Source: JAGPUQ01 sp049325095 (GTDB taxonomy: Bacteria; Pseudomonadota; Gammaproteobacteria; Pseudomonadales; Porticoccaceae). From it: a DNA stretch of 49,194 bases. Shown in pieces: positions 1-7,813 of the stretch. The notes beneath the pieces were generated by a model. The model had not been told where the DNA came from, did no database searches, and saw only the letters and a program-made list of their open reading frames with translations. The stretch's first letter is position 1. Each line of letters starts with the position of its first letter. Location of the stretch: contig JBMOPO010000048.1 in NCBI GenBank assembly GCA_049325095.1, positions 1-49,194 on the forward strand, in the 5' to 3' direction. The translations under genes and the position numbers were made by a program.

Positions 1-244
1 GGGTGTCCTCCCTGGGAGGCGGCGGCTGGGGCGCGGGCTTGGGCCTGGCCTCGGGCCGGGGCCGTCCCGGGGGCGTGGGCGGCGCCTCGACTTGCAGGAG
101 CGCCGCCTCGATGTAGCTGGTCTGGGGCAACTGGCGGGGCTTGAATTCCGGGTGCCAACCGCTGATCAGCAGCGCCAGGAGCCCGCCGTGCAGCAGGCCA
201 CTGACCAGGACCGCGATGCGATACCCACTACCGCCAGCCCTCAT
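1..244 (-). CDS. tolA: TolA, N-terminal part (cut by window edge)
   Basis: TolA is the inner-membrane and periplasm-spanning protein of the Tol-Pal system, which links the TolQR motor to TolB/Pal and helps outer-membrane constriction at division. Only the first 81 codons are present. They show a short basic start, one transmembrane helix around residues 9-28 containing the TolA-type SGLLHGG motif, then a Pro/Ala/Arg-rich stretch typical of the start of domain II. The ATG at 244 directly abuts the tolR TGA, so the two are translationally linked. The rest, presumably followed by tolB and pal, lies outside the window. Identification rests on gene order plus the helix motif. Confidence 0.85.
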   Translation of the reverse strand, partial: MRAGGSGYRIAVLVSGLLHGGLLALLISGWHPEFKPRQLPQTSYIEAALLQVEAPPTPPGRPRPEARPKPAPQPPPPREDT

Positions 245-670
245 TCACCGCGGCCCCGACGGCGGTTCAGTGACCAGTCCCACACCCTTCACGCCCGCGC
301 CCTGCAACTGCGCCATCAGGGTGACGACGGCGCCGTAATCCACCGCCCGATCGCCGCGCACCAGGACCGGCGTCTCGGGCCGCTCCCGGAGGACCTTGGC
401 GACCTTGTCCACTATCGCCTCCAGTGCATCCGGCTGGCTCTTGCCGTTGCCCAGATCCAGGTGATAGGCGCCCTCCCGGTCGATCGCGATTTCGATCGGC
501 TCCCGCTCCTCGACGGGCTCGGCCACCGCTTCCGGCAGATCGACCTTGACCCCGGTGGTGAGCATGGGCGCGGTGACCATGAAGACGATCAGCAGCACCA
601 GCATGACGTCGATGTAGGGGACGACGTTGATCTCGGCGACCAGTCCGCGCTTGCGTTTGGTAAAGGCCAT
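245..670 (-). CDS. tolR: TolR, Tol-Pal proton channel subunit
   Basis: TolR is an ExbD/TolR-family bitopic inner-membrane protein that forms the proton-driven motor with TolQ. The 141-residue product begins MAFTKRKRGLVAEINVVPYI, followed by Asp21 at the membrane entrance, the conserved proton-carrying residue of the family. One transmembrane helix spans about residues 22-40 and a periplasmic domain follows. The ATG at 670 shares one base with the tolQ stop codon, and tolA starts immediately after the TGA. Length and motif are normal for the family. Confidence 0.95.
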   Translation of the reverse strand: MAFTKRKRGLVAEINVVPYIDVMLVLLIVFMVTAPMLTTGVKVDLPEAVAEPVEEREPIEIAIDREGAYHLDLGNGKSQPDALEAIVDKVAKVLRERPETPVLVRGDRAVDYGAVVTLMAQLQGAGVKGVGLVTEPPSGPR

Positions 671-1359
671 CAGGAAGCCTTGCTGTGCACGCGGCGATGC
701 AGAATGCTGGAAAACTCCTCCGCGAAGGTCTGGTAGCCGCTGAACACCTGATCCACCTTGGCGGCGTAGCGGTTGTAGGCGATCACCGCCGGAATCGCGG
801 CGAACAGGCCCATGGCGGTGGCGATCAGCGCTTCCGCGATGCCCGGGGCGACCACCGCCAGGGTCGCCTGCTGCACACCGGCCAAGCCGCGAAACGCCTG
901 CATGATGCCCCACACGGTGCCGAACAACCCGATGTAGGGGCTCACCGAGGCTACGCTGGCCAAAAACGGCAGATGCGTGTTGAGCTTTTCCTCCTCGCGC
1001 GACAGCGCGACCCGCATGGCGCGCTCCACTCCCGCGACCACCGCATCGGGATCGGCACCGCGCTGCTGGACCAGGCGATTGAACTCGCGAAACCCGGCCC
1101 GAAACACCGCCTCCACGCCCGGCAGCACCTGATTGCCCTGCAATCGCTGATTGCCGTCGTTGAACAACTGGTTGAGGTCCACCCCGGACCAGAAGGTGCT
1201 CTCGAAATGCTTCAGATCCGAACCGGCGGAGCGCAGGTAGAGGCCGCGCTGCACGATCATCACCCAGGACAGGGCCGAGGCGCCGAACAGGATCAACATC
1301 ACCAGCTTGACCGGCAGGGTCGCCCCCAGGATCAGGGCCCATATCGAAAGCTCTTGCAT
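670..1359 (-). CDS. tolQ: TolQ, Tol-Pal proton channel subunit
   Basis: TolQ is the MotA/TolQ/ExbB-family polytopic inner-membrane subunit of the Tol motor. The 229-residue protein has an N-terminal helix (about residues 8-35), a cytoplasmic region, and two further helices. The conserved segment PYIGLFGTVWGIMQAF leads into the second helix, and GIAEALIATAMGLFAAIPAV forms the third. It lies 21 bases after ybgC and overlaps tolR by one base, as expected in a ybgC-tolQRA operon. Confidence 0.95.
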   Translation of the reverse strand: MQELSIWALILGATLPVKLVMLILFGASALSWVMIVQRGLYLRSAGSDLKHFESTFWSGVDLNQLFNDGNQRLQGNQVLPGVEAVFRAGFREFNRLVQQRGADPDAVVAGVERAMRVALSREEEKLNTHLPFLASVASVSPYIGLFGTVWGIMQAFRGLAGVQQATLAVVAPGIAEALIATAMGLFAAIPAVIAYNRYAAKVDQVFSGYQTFAEEFSSILHRRVHSKAS

Positions 1360-1380
1360 TACCTTGTGGCTCCTCGGCGA

Positions 1381-1785
1381 TCAGGCAGTGGGAAAAATCC
1401 GGTCGATCAGCTCGCGCGGCATGGCCACCGGTTTCATGGTGCCGCGCTCCACACAGGCCACCTTGACCTGCCCGGTGCACAGCAGTTCCGCGTCCCGGCG
1501 CACGCTCTGCTCCACGCCGAACCAGGCGCGCCCGTGGCCGCTCCCCCGCGCGCTGACCTTCAGGTCGTCGTACAGGTGCGCCGGCCGGAGATAGTTCACG
1601 TGCAACGAATGGACCACGAACATCCGGTCCGCGCCCCAGAAGGCGGGGTTGGCGAAGCCCAGGGCGCGCAGCCACTCGGAACGACTGCGCTCCATGTACT
1701 TCAGATAGTTCACGTAATACACGATGCCCTGGGCATCGGTATCCTCGATGTATACCCGCACGGGCAGTGCAAACTCGGCGCTCAA
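1381..1785 (-). CDS. ybgC: YbgC acyl-CoA thioesterase
   Basis: This is a hotdog-fold thioesterase of the YbgC/4-hydroxybenzoyl-CoA thioesterase family and the usual first gene of the tol-pal operon. The 134-residue protein has the family signature EDTDAQGIVYYVNYLKYME near the N-terminus, with Asp17 in the catalytic position. In related proteins the substrate is short- or long-chain acyl-CoA, and a link to phospholipid metabolism has been proposed. Its ATG overlaps the ruvB stop as ATGA, joining the ruv and tol genes into one transcription unit. Confidence 0.93.
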   Translation of the reverse strand: MSAEFALPVRVYIEDTDAQGIVYYVNYLKYMERSRSEWLRALGFANPAFWGADRMFVVHSLHVNYLRPAHLYDDLKVSARGSGHGRAWFGVEQSVRRDAELLCTGQVKVACVERGTMKPVAMPRELIDRIFPTA

Positions 1786-2831
1786 GGCGACAACAGATCC
1801 GCTTGCTGCGGGCGGCAGCCGTTTGCCACCGGCGGTGGTTGCAGCCCGAAATGCTGGTAGGCCAGCCGGGTGGCCAGGCGCCCGCGCGCGGTGCGGGCCA
1901 GGTAGCCCTGTTGGATCAGGTAAGGCTCCAGCACATCCTCGATGGTGTCGCGCTCCTCGCTGAGCGCCGCGGCCAGGCTTTCGACCCCCACCGGCCCCCC
2001 GTCGAACCGGTCGATGATGGCGCGCAGCAGCCGGCGGTCGAGGTGGTCGAATCCGCAGCGATCGACCTTGAGCAGGTCGAGCGCGGTGGCGGCGATCTCC
2101 TGGGTGATGCGGCCGTCGCCGCGCACCTGCGCGTAGTCCCGCACCCGGCGCAACAGGCGATTGGCGATGCGCGGCGTGCCCCGCGCGCGGCGCGCCACCT
2201 CCACAGCGCCCTCGGGGTCCGTTTCGATCCCGAGGATGCCGGCGGCGCGGGCGACGATGGCGCTCAGTTCGTCCACCGAGTAGAACTCCAGGCGCTGTAC
2301 TATGCCGAACCGGTCGCGCAACGGCGAGGTCAGCAGCCCGGCCCGGGTGGTCGCACCGACCAGCGTGAAGGGCGGCAGTTCCAGCTTGATCGAGCGCGCC
2401 GCGGGGCCTTCCCCGATCAGGATGTCGAGCCGATAGTCCTCCATCGCCGGATACAGGATCTCCTCCACCACCGGGCTGAGGCGATGGATCTCGTCGATGA
2501 ACAGTACGTCGCCGGCCTCCAGGTTGGTCAGCAGCGCGGCCAGATCGCCGGCGCGCTCCAGCACCGGGCCGGAGGTGGACTTCAGTTGCGCGCCCATCTC
2601 CTCGGCGACGATGTGGGCCAGGGTGGTCTTGCCCAGCCCCGGCGGACCGAACACCAGGGTGTGATCCAGCGCCTCTCCGCGCCCGCGGGCGGCCTCGATG
2701 AACACGCTCATCTGCTCGCGGACCGCGGTCTGGCCGATGTATTCCGCCAGCCGCAGGGGCCGCAGCGCGCGGTCGATCCGCTGCTCCGGAAGCGCCGCCT
2801 GGGGGGCGACGAGACGCTCGGTTTCAATCAT
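1782..2831 (-). CDS. ruvB: RuvB Holliday-junction branch migration ATPase
   Basis: RuvB is the hexameric AAA+ motor that drives branch migration on RuvA-bound Holliday junctions. The 349-residue protein has Walker A GPPGLGKTT (about residues 62-70), Walker B DEIHR (113-117), sensor and arginine-finger regions (GATTRAG, LRDRFG), and a C-terminal winged helix. The C-terminus carries a short extra tail compared with many homologues. It follows ruvA by 43 bases and overlaps ybgC by four. Confidence 0.97.
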   Translation of the reverse strand: MIETERLVAPQAALPEQRIDRALRPLRLAEYIGQTAVREQMSVFIEAARGRGEALDHTLVFGPPGLGKTTLAHIVAEEMGAQLKSTSGPVLERAGDLAALLTNLEAGDVLFIDEIHRLSPVVEEILYPAMEDYRLDILIGEGPAARSIKLELPPFTLVGATTRAGLLTSPLRDRFGIVQRLEFYSVDELSAIVARAAGILGIETDPEGAVEVARRARGTPRIANRLLRRVRDYAQVRGDGRITQEIAATALDLLKVDRCGFDHLDRRLLRAIIDRFDGGPVGVESLAAALSEERDTIEDVLEPYLIQQGYLARTARGRLATRLAYQHFGLQPPPVANGCRPQQADLLSP

Positions 2832-2874
2832 CGGGCCGGCCCGGAAAATTGCCGCCCAGCATACCGGGGCGCGG

Positions 2875-3471
2875 TCAGTTTTTCACCACGGCGCGCAACG
2901 CGGCGCGAATCAGCGCGGCGCTGTCCGCGCCGGCCGCGCCGGCCCGCGCCTCCTCGACCATGCGCGCCGCCTCGGCCGGCTTGTAGCCCAGCGCCAGCAG
3001 GGCGCTCTCCGCCTCCGCCGCGGCATCGGAACCGCGCGCCGCGGCGACCGCCGCCCCGGCGTCGGCCCAGCCCGCGAGCCGGTCGCGCAGCTCCACCAGC
3101 AAACGCTCCGCAGTCTTGCGGCCGACCCCGGGCAAGCGCACCAGGGGGGCAACCTCCCCGGCCCGCACGGTGCGCACGAACTCGGCCACGGTCATCCCCG
3201 AGAGCACCGCCAGGGCGAGCCGCGGCCCGATCCCGGACACCCGGATCAGCTCGCGAAACAGGCTGCGCTCGGCGAGATCGCTGAACCCGAACAGCTGCTG
3301 CAAGTCCTCGCGGACCACGAAATGGGTGTGCAGCGCGACCGGCTCGCCGGGCGCCGGCAGGGTGAAGTAGGTATTGAGGGAAACCTGGACCTCGTAGCCG
3401 ACACCCTGGACCTCGACCAGCAACTCCTGGGGTTGCTTGACGCGGAGCACGCCGCTCAGATATCCGATCAC
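2875..3471 (-). CDS. ruvA: RuvA Holliday-junction binding protein
   Basis: RuvA is the tetrameric DNA-binding partner of RuvB. I chose the GTG start at 3471 because the protein then begins IGYLSGVL like other RuvA proteins and a GGAGG ribosome-binding site sits just upstream; the longer in-frame extension does not resemble the family. The 198-residue product has the N-terminal OB fold, two helix-hairpin-helix motifs (VSGIGPRLAL and LPGVGRKTAERL), and a C-terminal domain after an Ala-rich linker. Confidence 0.95.
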   Translation of the reverse strand: MIGYLSGVLRVKQPQELLVEVQGVGYEVQVSLNTYFTLPAPGEPVALHTHFVVREDLQQLFGFSDLAERSLFRELIRVSGIGPRLALAVLSGMTVAEFVRTVRAGEVAPLVRLPGVGRKTAERLLVELRDRLAGWADAGAAVAAARGSDAAAEAESALLALGYKPAEAARMVEEARAGAAGADSAALIRAALRAVVKN

Positions 3472-3505
3472 TCTCCACCTCCGCTGGCCCCGGGCATGCT
3501 GCGGA

Positions 3506-4009
3506 TCAGCGCCGGCGCCGGCGAACGCCCGCGGCCAGGGGTCCGGTGCCGCTGTGGGCATGGCAGATCGCCACACCCAGGGCATCGGCGGCGTCGGGGG
3601 AAGGCGCGGCCGGCAACCGCAGGAGCTGGACCACCATGTGCTGGACCTGCGCCTTGGTGGCGGCTCCGGTACCCACCACCGTCTGCTTGACGGTCCGGGC
3701 ACTGTACTCGACCACCGGGATACCCGCCCGGGCGAGAGCGGCGATCACCGCTCCCCGCGCCTGCCCCAGGCGCAGGGCGGCGCGGGGATCGCGGGCCACG
3801 AACACTTCCTCCACCGCGGCCACGGTGGGTCCATAAAGCGCCACCAGCTCGCCGATGCTGGCGAACAGCTCACCGAGGCGCTCGGGCAGCGCCGCGGCGC
3901 TCGGCCGCACCACGCCGCAGGCCAGATACCGGGGCCGCCCCGCGGCCAGCGTCAGCAGCCCGAACCCCATGCAGCGGGAGCCCGGGTCGATCCCGAGAAT
4001 GACCGTCAT
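3506..4009 (-). CDS. ruvC: RuvC Holliday-junction resolvase
   Basis: RuvC is the RNase H-fold endonuclease that cuts Holliday junctions. I chose the ATG at 4009 because the product then starts MTVILGIDPGS like the family; an in-frame ATG at 4036 would add nine residues. The acidic catalytic residues are visible: Asp8 in GIDPGS, Glu in AAVEEVF, and the Asp pair in PDAADALGVAICHAH. The product is 167 residues. It lies 34 bases before ruvA and 90 bases after yebC. Confidence 0.95.
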   Translation of the reverse strand: MTVILGIDPGSRCMGFGLLTLAAGRPRYLACGVVRPSAAALPERLGELFASIGELVALYGPTVAAVEEVFVARDPRAALRLGQARGAVIAALARAGIPVVEYSARTVKQTVVGTGAATKAQVQHMVVQLLRLPAAPSPDAADALGVAICHAHSGTGPLAAGVRRRRR

Positions 4010-4044
4010 CGCCAGCCCGCCCTGTCCGGCGGACACTGTGGGTG

Positions 4045-4062
4045 GACGCCGGGACCGGCGTC
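4045..4062. repeat. Inverted repeat between yebC and ruvC
   Basis: GACGCCGG and CCGGCGTC form a perfect 8-base inverted repeat separated by GA. It lies in the 90-base gap between yebC and ruvC. Neither strand has a T-run after it, so it is not a canonical intrinsic terminator. It could be an attenuator or an mRNA processing hairpin that sets the yebC to ruvC expression ratio. Confidence 0.4.
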
Positions 4063-4099
4063 AAGCTGCCCTCCACCAAGGCTGGGCACGATGCATCCT

Positions 4100-4831
4100 T
4101 CAGTCGGCTGGCGGCAGGTCGGCGTTGGTGTAGACGTTCTGCACATCGTCGAGCTCTTCGAGCTGCTCGATCAGCGCCACCAGGTCGGCCACCACCCCGG
4201 CATCGGGAACCAGCAGGGTGACCGGCAGCATGGCGATCTCGGCGTGCTCGGGGGCGAGTCCGGCGGCGCTCATCGCCGCCTTGATCCGGACCATTTCCTG
4301 CCAGGGCACCAGCACGTCGATGGAGCCGTCGTCGTTGGTGATCACGTCGTCGGCACCGGCCTCCAGCGCGGCCTCCAGAATGCGCTCCTCGTCGCCGCCC
4401 GGCGCATAGGCGAGCAGCCCCCTGCGGTTGAAGAGGTAGGCGACCGAGCCATCGGTGCCGAGATTGCCCCCCCGCTTGGCGAACACGTGGCGCACATCGG
4501 CCACCGTGCGGTTGCGATTGTCGGTCAGGCACTCGACCAGGATCGCGATGCCTCCCGGACCGTACCCTTCATAGGTGACCTCCTCGTAGTTCTCCGCCTC
4601 GCTGGCGCCCGCACCGCGCTGGATGGCCTTCTCGATGGTGTCCTTCTTCATGTTCACCGCAAGCGCCTTGTCCACCGCGGTCCGCAATCTGGGATTGTCG
4701 TCCGGCACCGGGCCGCCGGTGCGCGCCGCGGTGACCAGCTCGCGGATGAGCTTGGTGAACAGCTTGCCCCGCTGGGCGTCCTGCGCCGCCTTGCGGTGCT
4801 TGATGTTCGCCCATTTGCTGTGGCCCGCCAT
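4100..4831 (-). CDS. yebC: YebC/TACO1-family protein
   Basis: This is a YebC/PmpR/TACO1-family protein. Members are described both as transcriptional regulators and, more recently, as ribosome-associated factors that help translation of proline-rich or other stalling sequences. The 243-residue product begins with the diagnostic MAGHSKWANIKHRKAAQD and contains the family motif YEGYGPGGIAILVE. Its position between aspS (12 bases upstream) and ruvC is standard in gammaproteobacteria. Which role it has here cannot be told from sequence. Confidence 0.95.
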   Translation of the reverse strand: MAGHSKWANIKHRKAAQDAQRGKLFTKLIRELVTAARTGGPVPDDNPRLRTAVDKALAVNMKKDTIEKAIQRGAGASEAENYEEVTYEGYGPGGIAILVECLTDNRNRTVADVRHVFAKRGGNLGTDGSVAYLFNRRGLLAYAPGGDEERILEAALEAGADDVITNDDGSIDVLVPWQEMVRIKAAMSAAGLAPEHAEIAMLPVTLLVPDAGVVADLVALIEQLEELDDVQNVYTNADLPPAD

Positions 4832-4843
4832 GACCGACCTCCA

Positions 4844-6634
4844 CTACGGCTGCAAGGGGCGGATGGCGATGTGCAGCTCCCGCAGGGGTTCGGCGCCGAC
4901 CGCACCGGGCGCATCGGTGAGCAGGCACTGCGCCGATTGCGTCTTGGGGAAGGCGATCACGTCGCGGATGGAGCTCGCCCCGAGCATCAACATCACCAGC
5001 CGATCCAGCCCGAACGCAATGCCGGCGTGGGGCGGGCAGCCGTACTTGAGCGCATCGAGCAGGAACCCGAATTTCTCCCGCTGCTGCGCCGCGTCGATAC
5101 CCAGGATCTCGAACACCGCGGACTGCATCTCGGGGCGGTGGATGCGGACCGACCCGCCGCCCAGCTCGGTGCCGTTCAACACCATGTCGTAGGCCCGGGA
5201 CAGCGCCTGACCGGGGTTCGCGCGCAGCGACTCGGGATCCGCGGTCGGTGCGGTGAACGGGTGATGCAGCGGGGCCCAGCCACCGGCCGCGTCGCGCTCG
5301 AACATCGGGAAGTCGACCACCCACAGGGGCGCCCAGTCCCGGTCGTGGAGCCGCAGGTCGGCCCCCAGGCGGGTGCGCAGCGCACCCAGGGATTCCGCCA
5401 CCACCCCGGCCTTGTCGGCGCCAAAGAAAATCAGGTCGCCGTCGGCCGCCGCGACGCGCTCCAGGATGGCGCGGCGGACCTCGGCGGGCAGAAACTTGAC
5501 GATCGGCGACTGCAGGCCCTGTTCGACGTCGGCGGCGTCGTTGACCTTGATGTAGGCCAGGCCGCGCGCCCCGTAGCGCGCCACGAACGCGGTGTAGTCG
5601 TCGATCTGTTTGCGGGTGAGCGCGCCGCCGCCGGGCAATCGCAGTGCGGCGACCCGGCCCTCGGGATCGGCCGCAGGCGCGGCGAAAACCTGGAAATCCA
5701 CTCCCGCCAGCAGATCCTTGATATCCACCAGTTCCAGCGGAATGCGCAGATCGGGCTTGTCACTGCCGAAGCGCGCCATGGCCTCGGCGTAGGACATGAC
5801 GGGAAAGGCGCCGAACTCGACTCCGAGCAGCTCGGCAAACAGCTCGCTGACCATCCGCTCGGTGAGCGCCATGATCTCCGCCTCGCCGAGGAACGAACCC
5901 TCGATGTCAACCTGGGTGAACTCGGGCTGGCGGTCGGCGCGCAGGTCCTCGTCCCGGAAGCAGCGCGCGATCTGGTAATACCGGTCGAAGCCGCCGATCA
6001 TCAGCAGTTGCTTGAACAACTGGGGCGACTGCGGCAGCGCGAAAAACCGGCCCGGGTGAGTGCGGCTGGGCACCAGATAGTCGCGGGCACCCTCGGGAGT
6101 CGCCCGGGTCAGGATCGGGGTCTCGATGTCGAGAAAACCCTGGCCGTCGAGAAACCGCCGGATGACGCCCGTCACCCGGGCCCGCAGGCGCAGGTTGCGC
6201 TGCATCTCGGGGCGCCGGAGATCGAGATAGCGGTGGTGCAGGCGCACCTCCTCGCCGACCCTGGTGTGCTCGTCGAGCTGGAAGGGGGGTGTTTCGGCGC
6301 TGTTGAGGATGCGCAGCTCCGTGCCATAGACCTCGACTGCACCGGTGGCCATTTCCGGATTGACCGTCGCGGGCGTGCGCTCCCGCACCCGGCCGGTGAC
6401 CCTGAGCACATATTCCGGGCGCACCCGGTCGGCGAGGGCGAAAGGCTCGCCGCTGTCGGGGTCGAACACGACCTGGACGATGCCTTCGCGATCGCGCAGA
6501 TCGATGAAAATCACTCCCCCGTGATCGCGGCGCCGGTCGACCCAACCGCACAGCGTGATCTCGGTACCCACCAGGCCGGCGTCGATGGCGCCGCAGTAGT
6601 GGGAGCGGCCGACTCCCTCCGCGATCCGACTCAT
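4844..6634 (-). CDS. aspS: Aspartyl-tRNA synthetase
   Basis: This class II aminoacyl-tRNA synthetase charges tRNA-Asp. The 596-residue protein has an N-terminal OB anticodon-binding fold (CGWVDRRRDHGG around residues 29-40), the class II motif 2 region (QIARCFRDEDLRADRQPEFT), a bacterial-type insertion domain, and motif 3 (GIAFGLDRLVMLMLG). The ATG at 6634 overlaps the stop of the upstream zinc-ribbon gene as ATGA. In the anticodon-binding fold, position 33 is Asp, where the non-discriminating Pseudomonas enzyme has His, so I cannot say whether this enzyme also misacylates tRNA-Asn. Confidence 0.96.
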   Translation of the reverse strand: MSRIAEGVGRSHYCGAIDAGLVGTEITLCGWVDRRRDHGGVIFIDLRDREGIVQVVFDPDSGEPFALADRVRPEYVLRVTGRVRERTPATVNPEMATGAVEVYGTELRILNSAETPPFQLDEHTRVGEEVRLHHRYLDLRRPEMQRNLRLRARVTGVIRRFLDGQGFLDIETPILTRATPEGARDYLVPSRTHPGRFFALPQSPQLFKQLLMIGGFDRYYQIARCFRDEDLRADRQPEFTQVDIEGSFLGEAEIMALTERMVSELFAELLGVEFGAFPVMSYAEAMARFGSDKPDLRIPLELVDIKDLLAGVDFQVFAAPAADPEGRVAALRLPGGGALTRKQIDDYTAFVARYGARGLAYIKVNDAADVEQGLQSPIVKFLPAEVRRAILERVAAADGDLIFFGADKAGVVAESLGALRTRLGADLRLHDRDWAPLWVVDFPMFERDAAGGWAPLHHPFTAPTADPESLRANPGQALSRAYDMVLNGTELGGGSVRIHRPEMQSAVFEILGIDAAQQREKFGFLLDALKYGCPPHAGIAFGLDRLVMLMLGASSIRDVIAFPKTQSAQCLLTDAPGAVGAEPLRELHIAIRPLQP

Positions 6635-6942
6635 GAGGTCGCCGCACTGGGGCTGGCGGCTCCGGCCGCGCCGGCCGGCTTGGCGGCTCCGCCGTCCGCC
6701 TTGGGGGGCGCATCCGGCGCAGCCGCCGGCGGCTCGCCGGCCAGGTTGCGCTTGCGGTCGCCGGTCTTGAAGTCGGTTTCGTACCAGCCGCCGCCGCTGA
6801 GGCGGAAGGCGCCGGCGGTAAGCTTTTTCCTGAGCCCCTGGCCCTTGCAGGCCGGGCAATCGACGAGCAGCGGATCGGAGACTTTCTGAATCGCCTCCAG
6901 ATCATGGCCACAGTCTTGGCATTGATAGGCGTAGATCGGCAT
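6631..6942 (-). CDS. FmdB-type zinc-ribbon protein
   Basis: This is a small FmdB/regulatory-type zinc-ribbon protein of 103 residues. The start MPIYAYQCQDCG and four cysteines at positions 8, 11, 29 and 32 (two CxxC pairs) define the domain. After about residue 60 the protein becomes a low-complexity Ala/Pro-rich tail. A strong AGGAGGT ribosome-binding site precedes the ATG at 6942. It is the first gene of the aspS operon, a common arrangement. The biochemical role of the family is unclear. Confidence 0.9.
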   Translation of the reverse strand: MPIYAYQCQDCGHDLEAIQKVSDPLLVDCPACKGQGLRKKLTAGAFRLSGGGWYETDFKTGDRKRNLAGEPPAAAPDAPPKADGGAAKPAGAAGAASPSAATS

Positions 6943-6989
6943 TGCCGGATGACCTCCTGGAAAATCGGCTGCGCGGCGGGCGCCAAAAA

Positions 6990-7011
6990 GGCGCGCATTA
7001 TACTGCGCGCC
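6990..7011 (-). promoter_or_regulatory. Promoter -10 box inside an inverted repeat, upstream of the aspS operon
   Basis: On the minus strand a perfect TATAAT lies at 7002-6997, about 55 bases before the zinc-ribbon gene start. It is embedded in an inverted repeat: GGCGCGCA (6990-6997) and TGCGCGCC (7004-7011) around TTATAC. A weak -35 candidate, TTCCGG, lies 17 bases further upstream. The symmetry over the -10 box suggests either an operator or coincidence in GC-rich flanks. Confidence 0.6.
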
Positions 7012-7122
7012 GCTACCGCCCGGAATCTGCGCGAGCCCGCCCGCCGGACTCGCCCCGGGAGCCCGAATCGCGACAAATTTGATGTCTGCCCGAAAAAAAA
7101 CAACCTTCCATCGAAAAATCTC

Positions 7123-7151
7123 TTGCGACCCTATTTTCAATGCTTTATATA
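7123..7151 (+). promoter_or_regulatory. Sigma70-type promoter of the HU-like gene
   Basis: TTGCGA (7123-7128) and TATATA (7146-7151) are spaced by exactly 17 bases within an unusually AT-rich stretch (7075-7155) of otherwise GC-rich DNA. It implies a leader of roughly 80 bases before the ATG at 7241. The AT-rich tract itself could also be a UP element or a site of nucleoid-protein autoregulation. Confidence 0.7.
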
Positions 7152-7240
7152 AGCTCGCGGGTGACTTGCATGCTCCGGATCCATGGCTTTCCGGCTTGAA
7201 CCCAGCACGACAGTGAACTCCACTCAACAAGGGATTATTT

Positions 7241-7663
7241 ATGGCTGCCACAAAAACCGCCCGCAAAGCTCCCGCAAAGCCGGCTCCAGCGGCTAAGCCC
7301 GCCGCCAAAGCCAAACCGACCAAACCCGCTGCTCCGGCCCGCAAGGCCACCGCGATCACCGAGAAATTCACCAAGACCCAGATCCTCACCGAACTGTCGC
7401 TCAATACCGGGCTCAGCAAACGGCAGGTCGCCGGCGTGCTGGACGAGTTGGGCGGCGTCATCGAACGCCACATCAAGAAACGCGCGGTCGGCGAATTCAC
7501 CCTCCCCGGCCTGTTCAAGATCAAGACCGTGGAGAAGCCGGCGCGCAAAGCGCGCAAGGGCATCAACCCCTTCACCGGCCAGGAGACCATCTTCAAGGCT
7601 CGCCCGCGCAGCACAGCGGTGAAAATCCAGCCCCTGAAGGCCCTGAAGGACATGGCCAAGTGA
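7241..7663 (+). CDS. HU-family DNA-binding protein with a Lys/Ala/Pro tail
   Basis: This 140-residue nucleoid-associated protein has two parts. Residues 1-37 form a low-complexity Lys/Ala/Pro tail like that of histone H1. Residues about 40-135 form an HU/IHF fold: helices from FTKTQILTELSLNTGLSKRQ, then GEFTLPGLFKI, and the DNA-binding arm GINPFTGQETIFKARP. HU proteins bend and compact DNA as dimers. AAGGGA lies 6 bases before the ATG. The gene has its own promoter and a downstream hairpin, so it is probably a highly expressed single-gene unit. Confidence 0.9.
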   Translation: MAATKTARKAPAKPAPAAKPAAKAKPTKPAAPARKATAITEKFTKTQILTELSLNTGLSKRQVAGVLDELGGVIERHIKKRAVGEFTLPGLFKIKTVEKPARKARKGINPFTGQETIFKARPRSTAVKIQPLKALKDMAK

Positions 7664-7668
7664 TCTCC

Positions 7669-7697
7669 GGTCCCGGCGCCGCAGCGGCGCCGGGACC
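7669..7697 (+). terminator. Terminator-like hairpin after the HU-like gene
   Basis: A nearly uninterrupted inverted repeat starts 5 bases after the HU stop: a 14-base arm (7669-7682) pairs with 7684-7697, leaving a practical loop of about 3-5 bases. The stem is very GC-rich. There is no T-run after it, so it may be a weak or Rho-assisted terminator or an mRNA-stabilising hairpin. Confidence 0.55.
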
Positions 7698-7770
7698 CCT
7701 CCGGGCTGCGGCCGGCGGCGCACTGCCGAGCCCGGATCCCCCGCCAGCCACCGGCGGCCCCTTCCGCCGC

Positions 7771-7779
7771 TGATAGAAT
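7771..7779 (+). promoter_or_regulatory. Candidate extended -10 promoter of proS
   Basis: TGATAGAAT reads as an extended -10 element (TG, one base, then TAGAAT). It lies about 35 bases before the proS start. I see no good -35 at 16-18 bases upstream, which is compatible with an extended -10 promoter. Confidence 0.45.
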
Positions 7780-7813
7780 TGCCAGCCTCGAAGTTTCCGG
7801 GATGCCACCGTCC

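Noticed and set aside
3437..6889. A 1150-codon plus-strand open frame opposite ruvC, yebC and aspS
   Set aside because: High-GC DNA keeps antisense frames open. The translation is His/Gln/Arg-rich with no family motif, while the opposite strand carries well-known genes.
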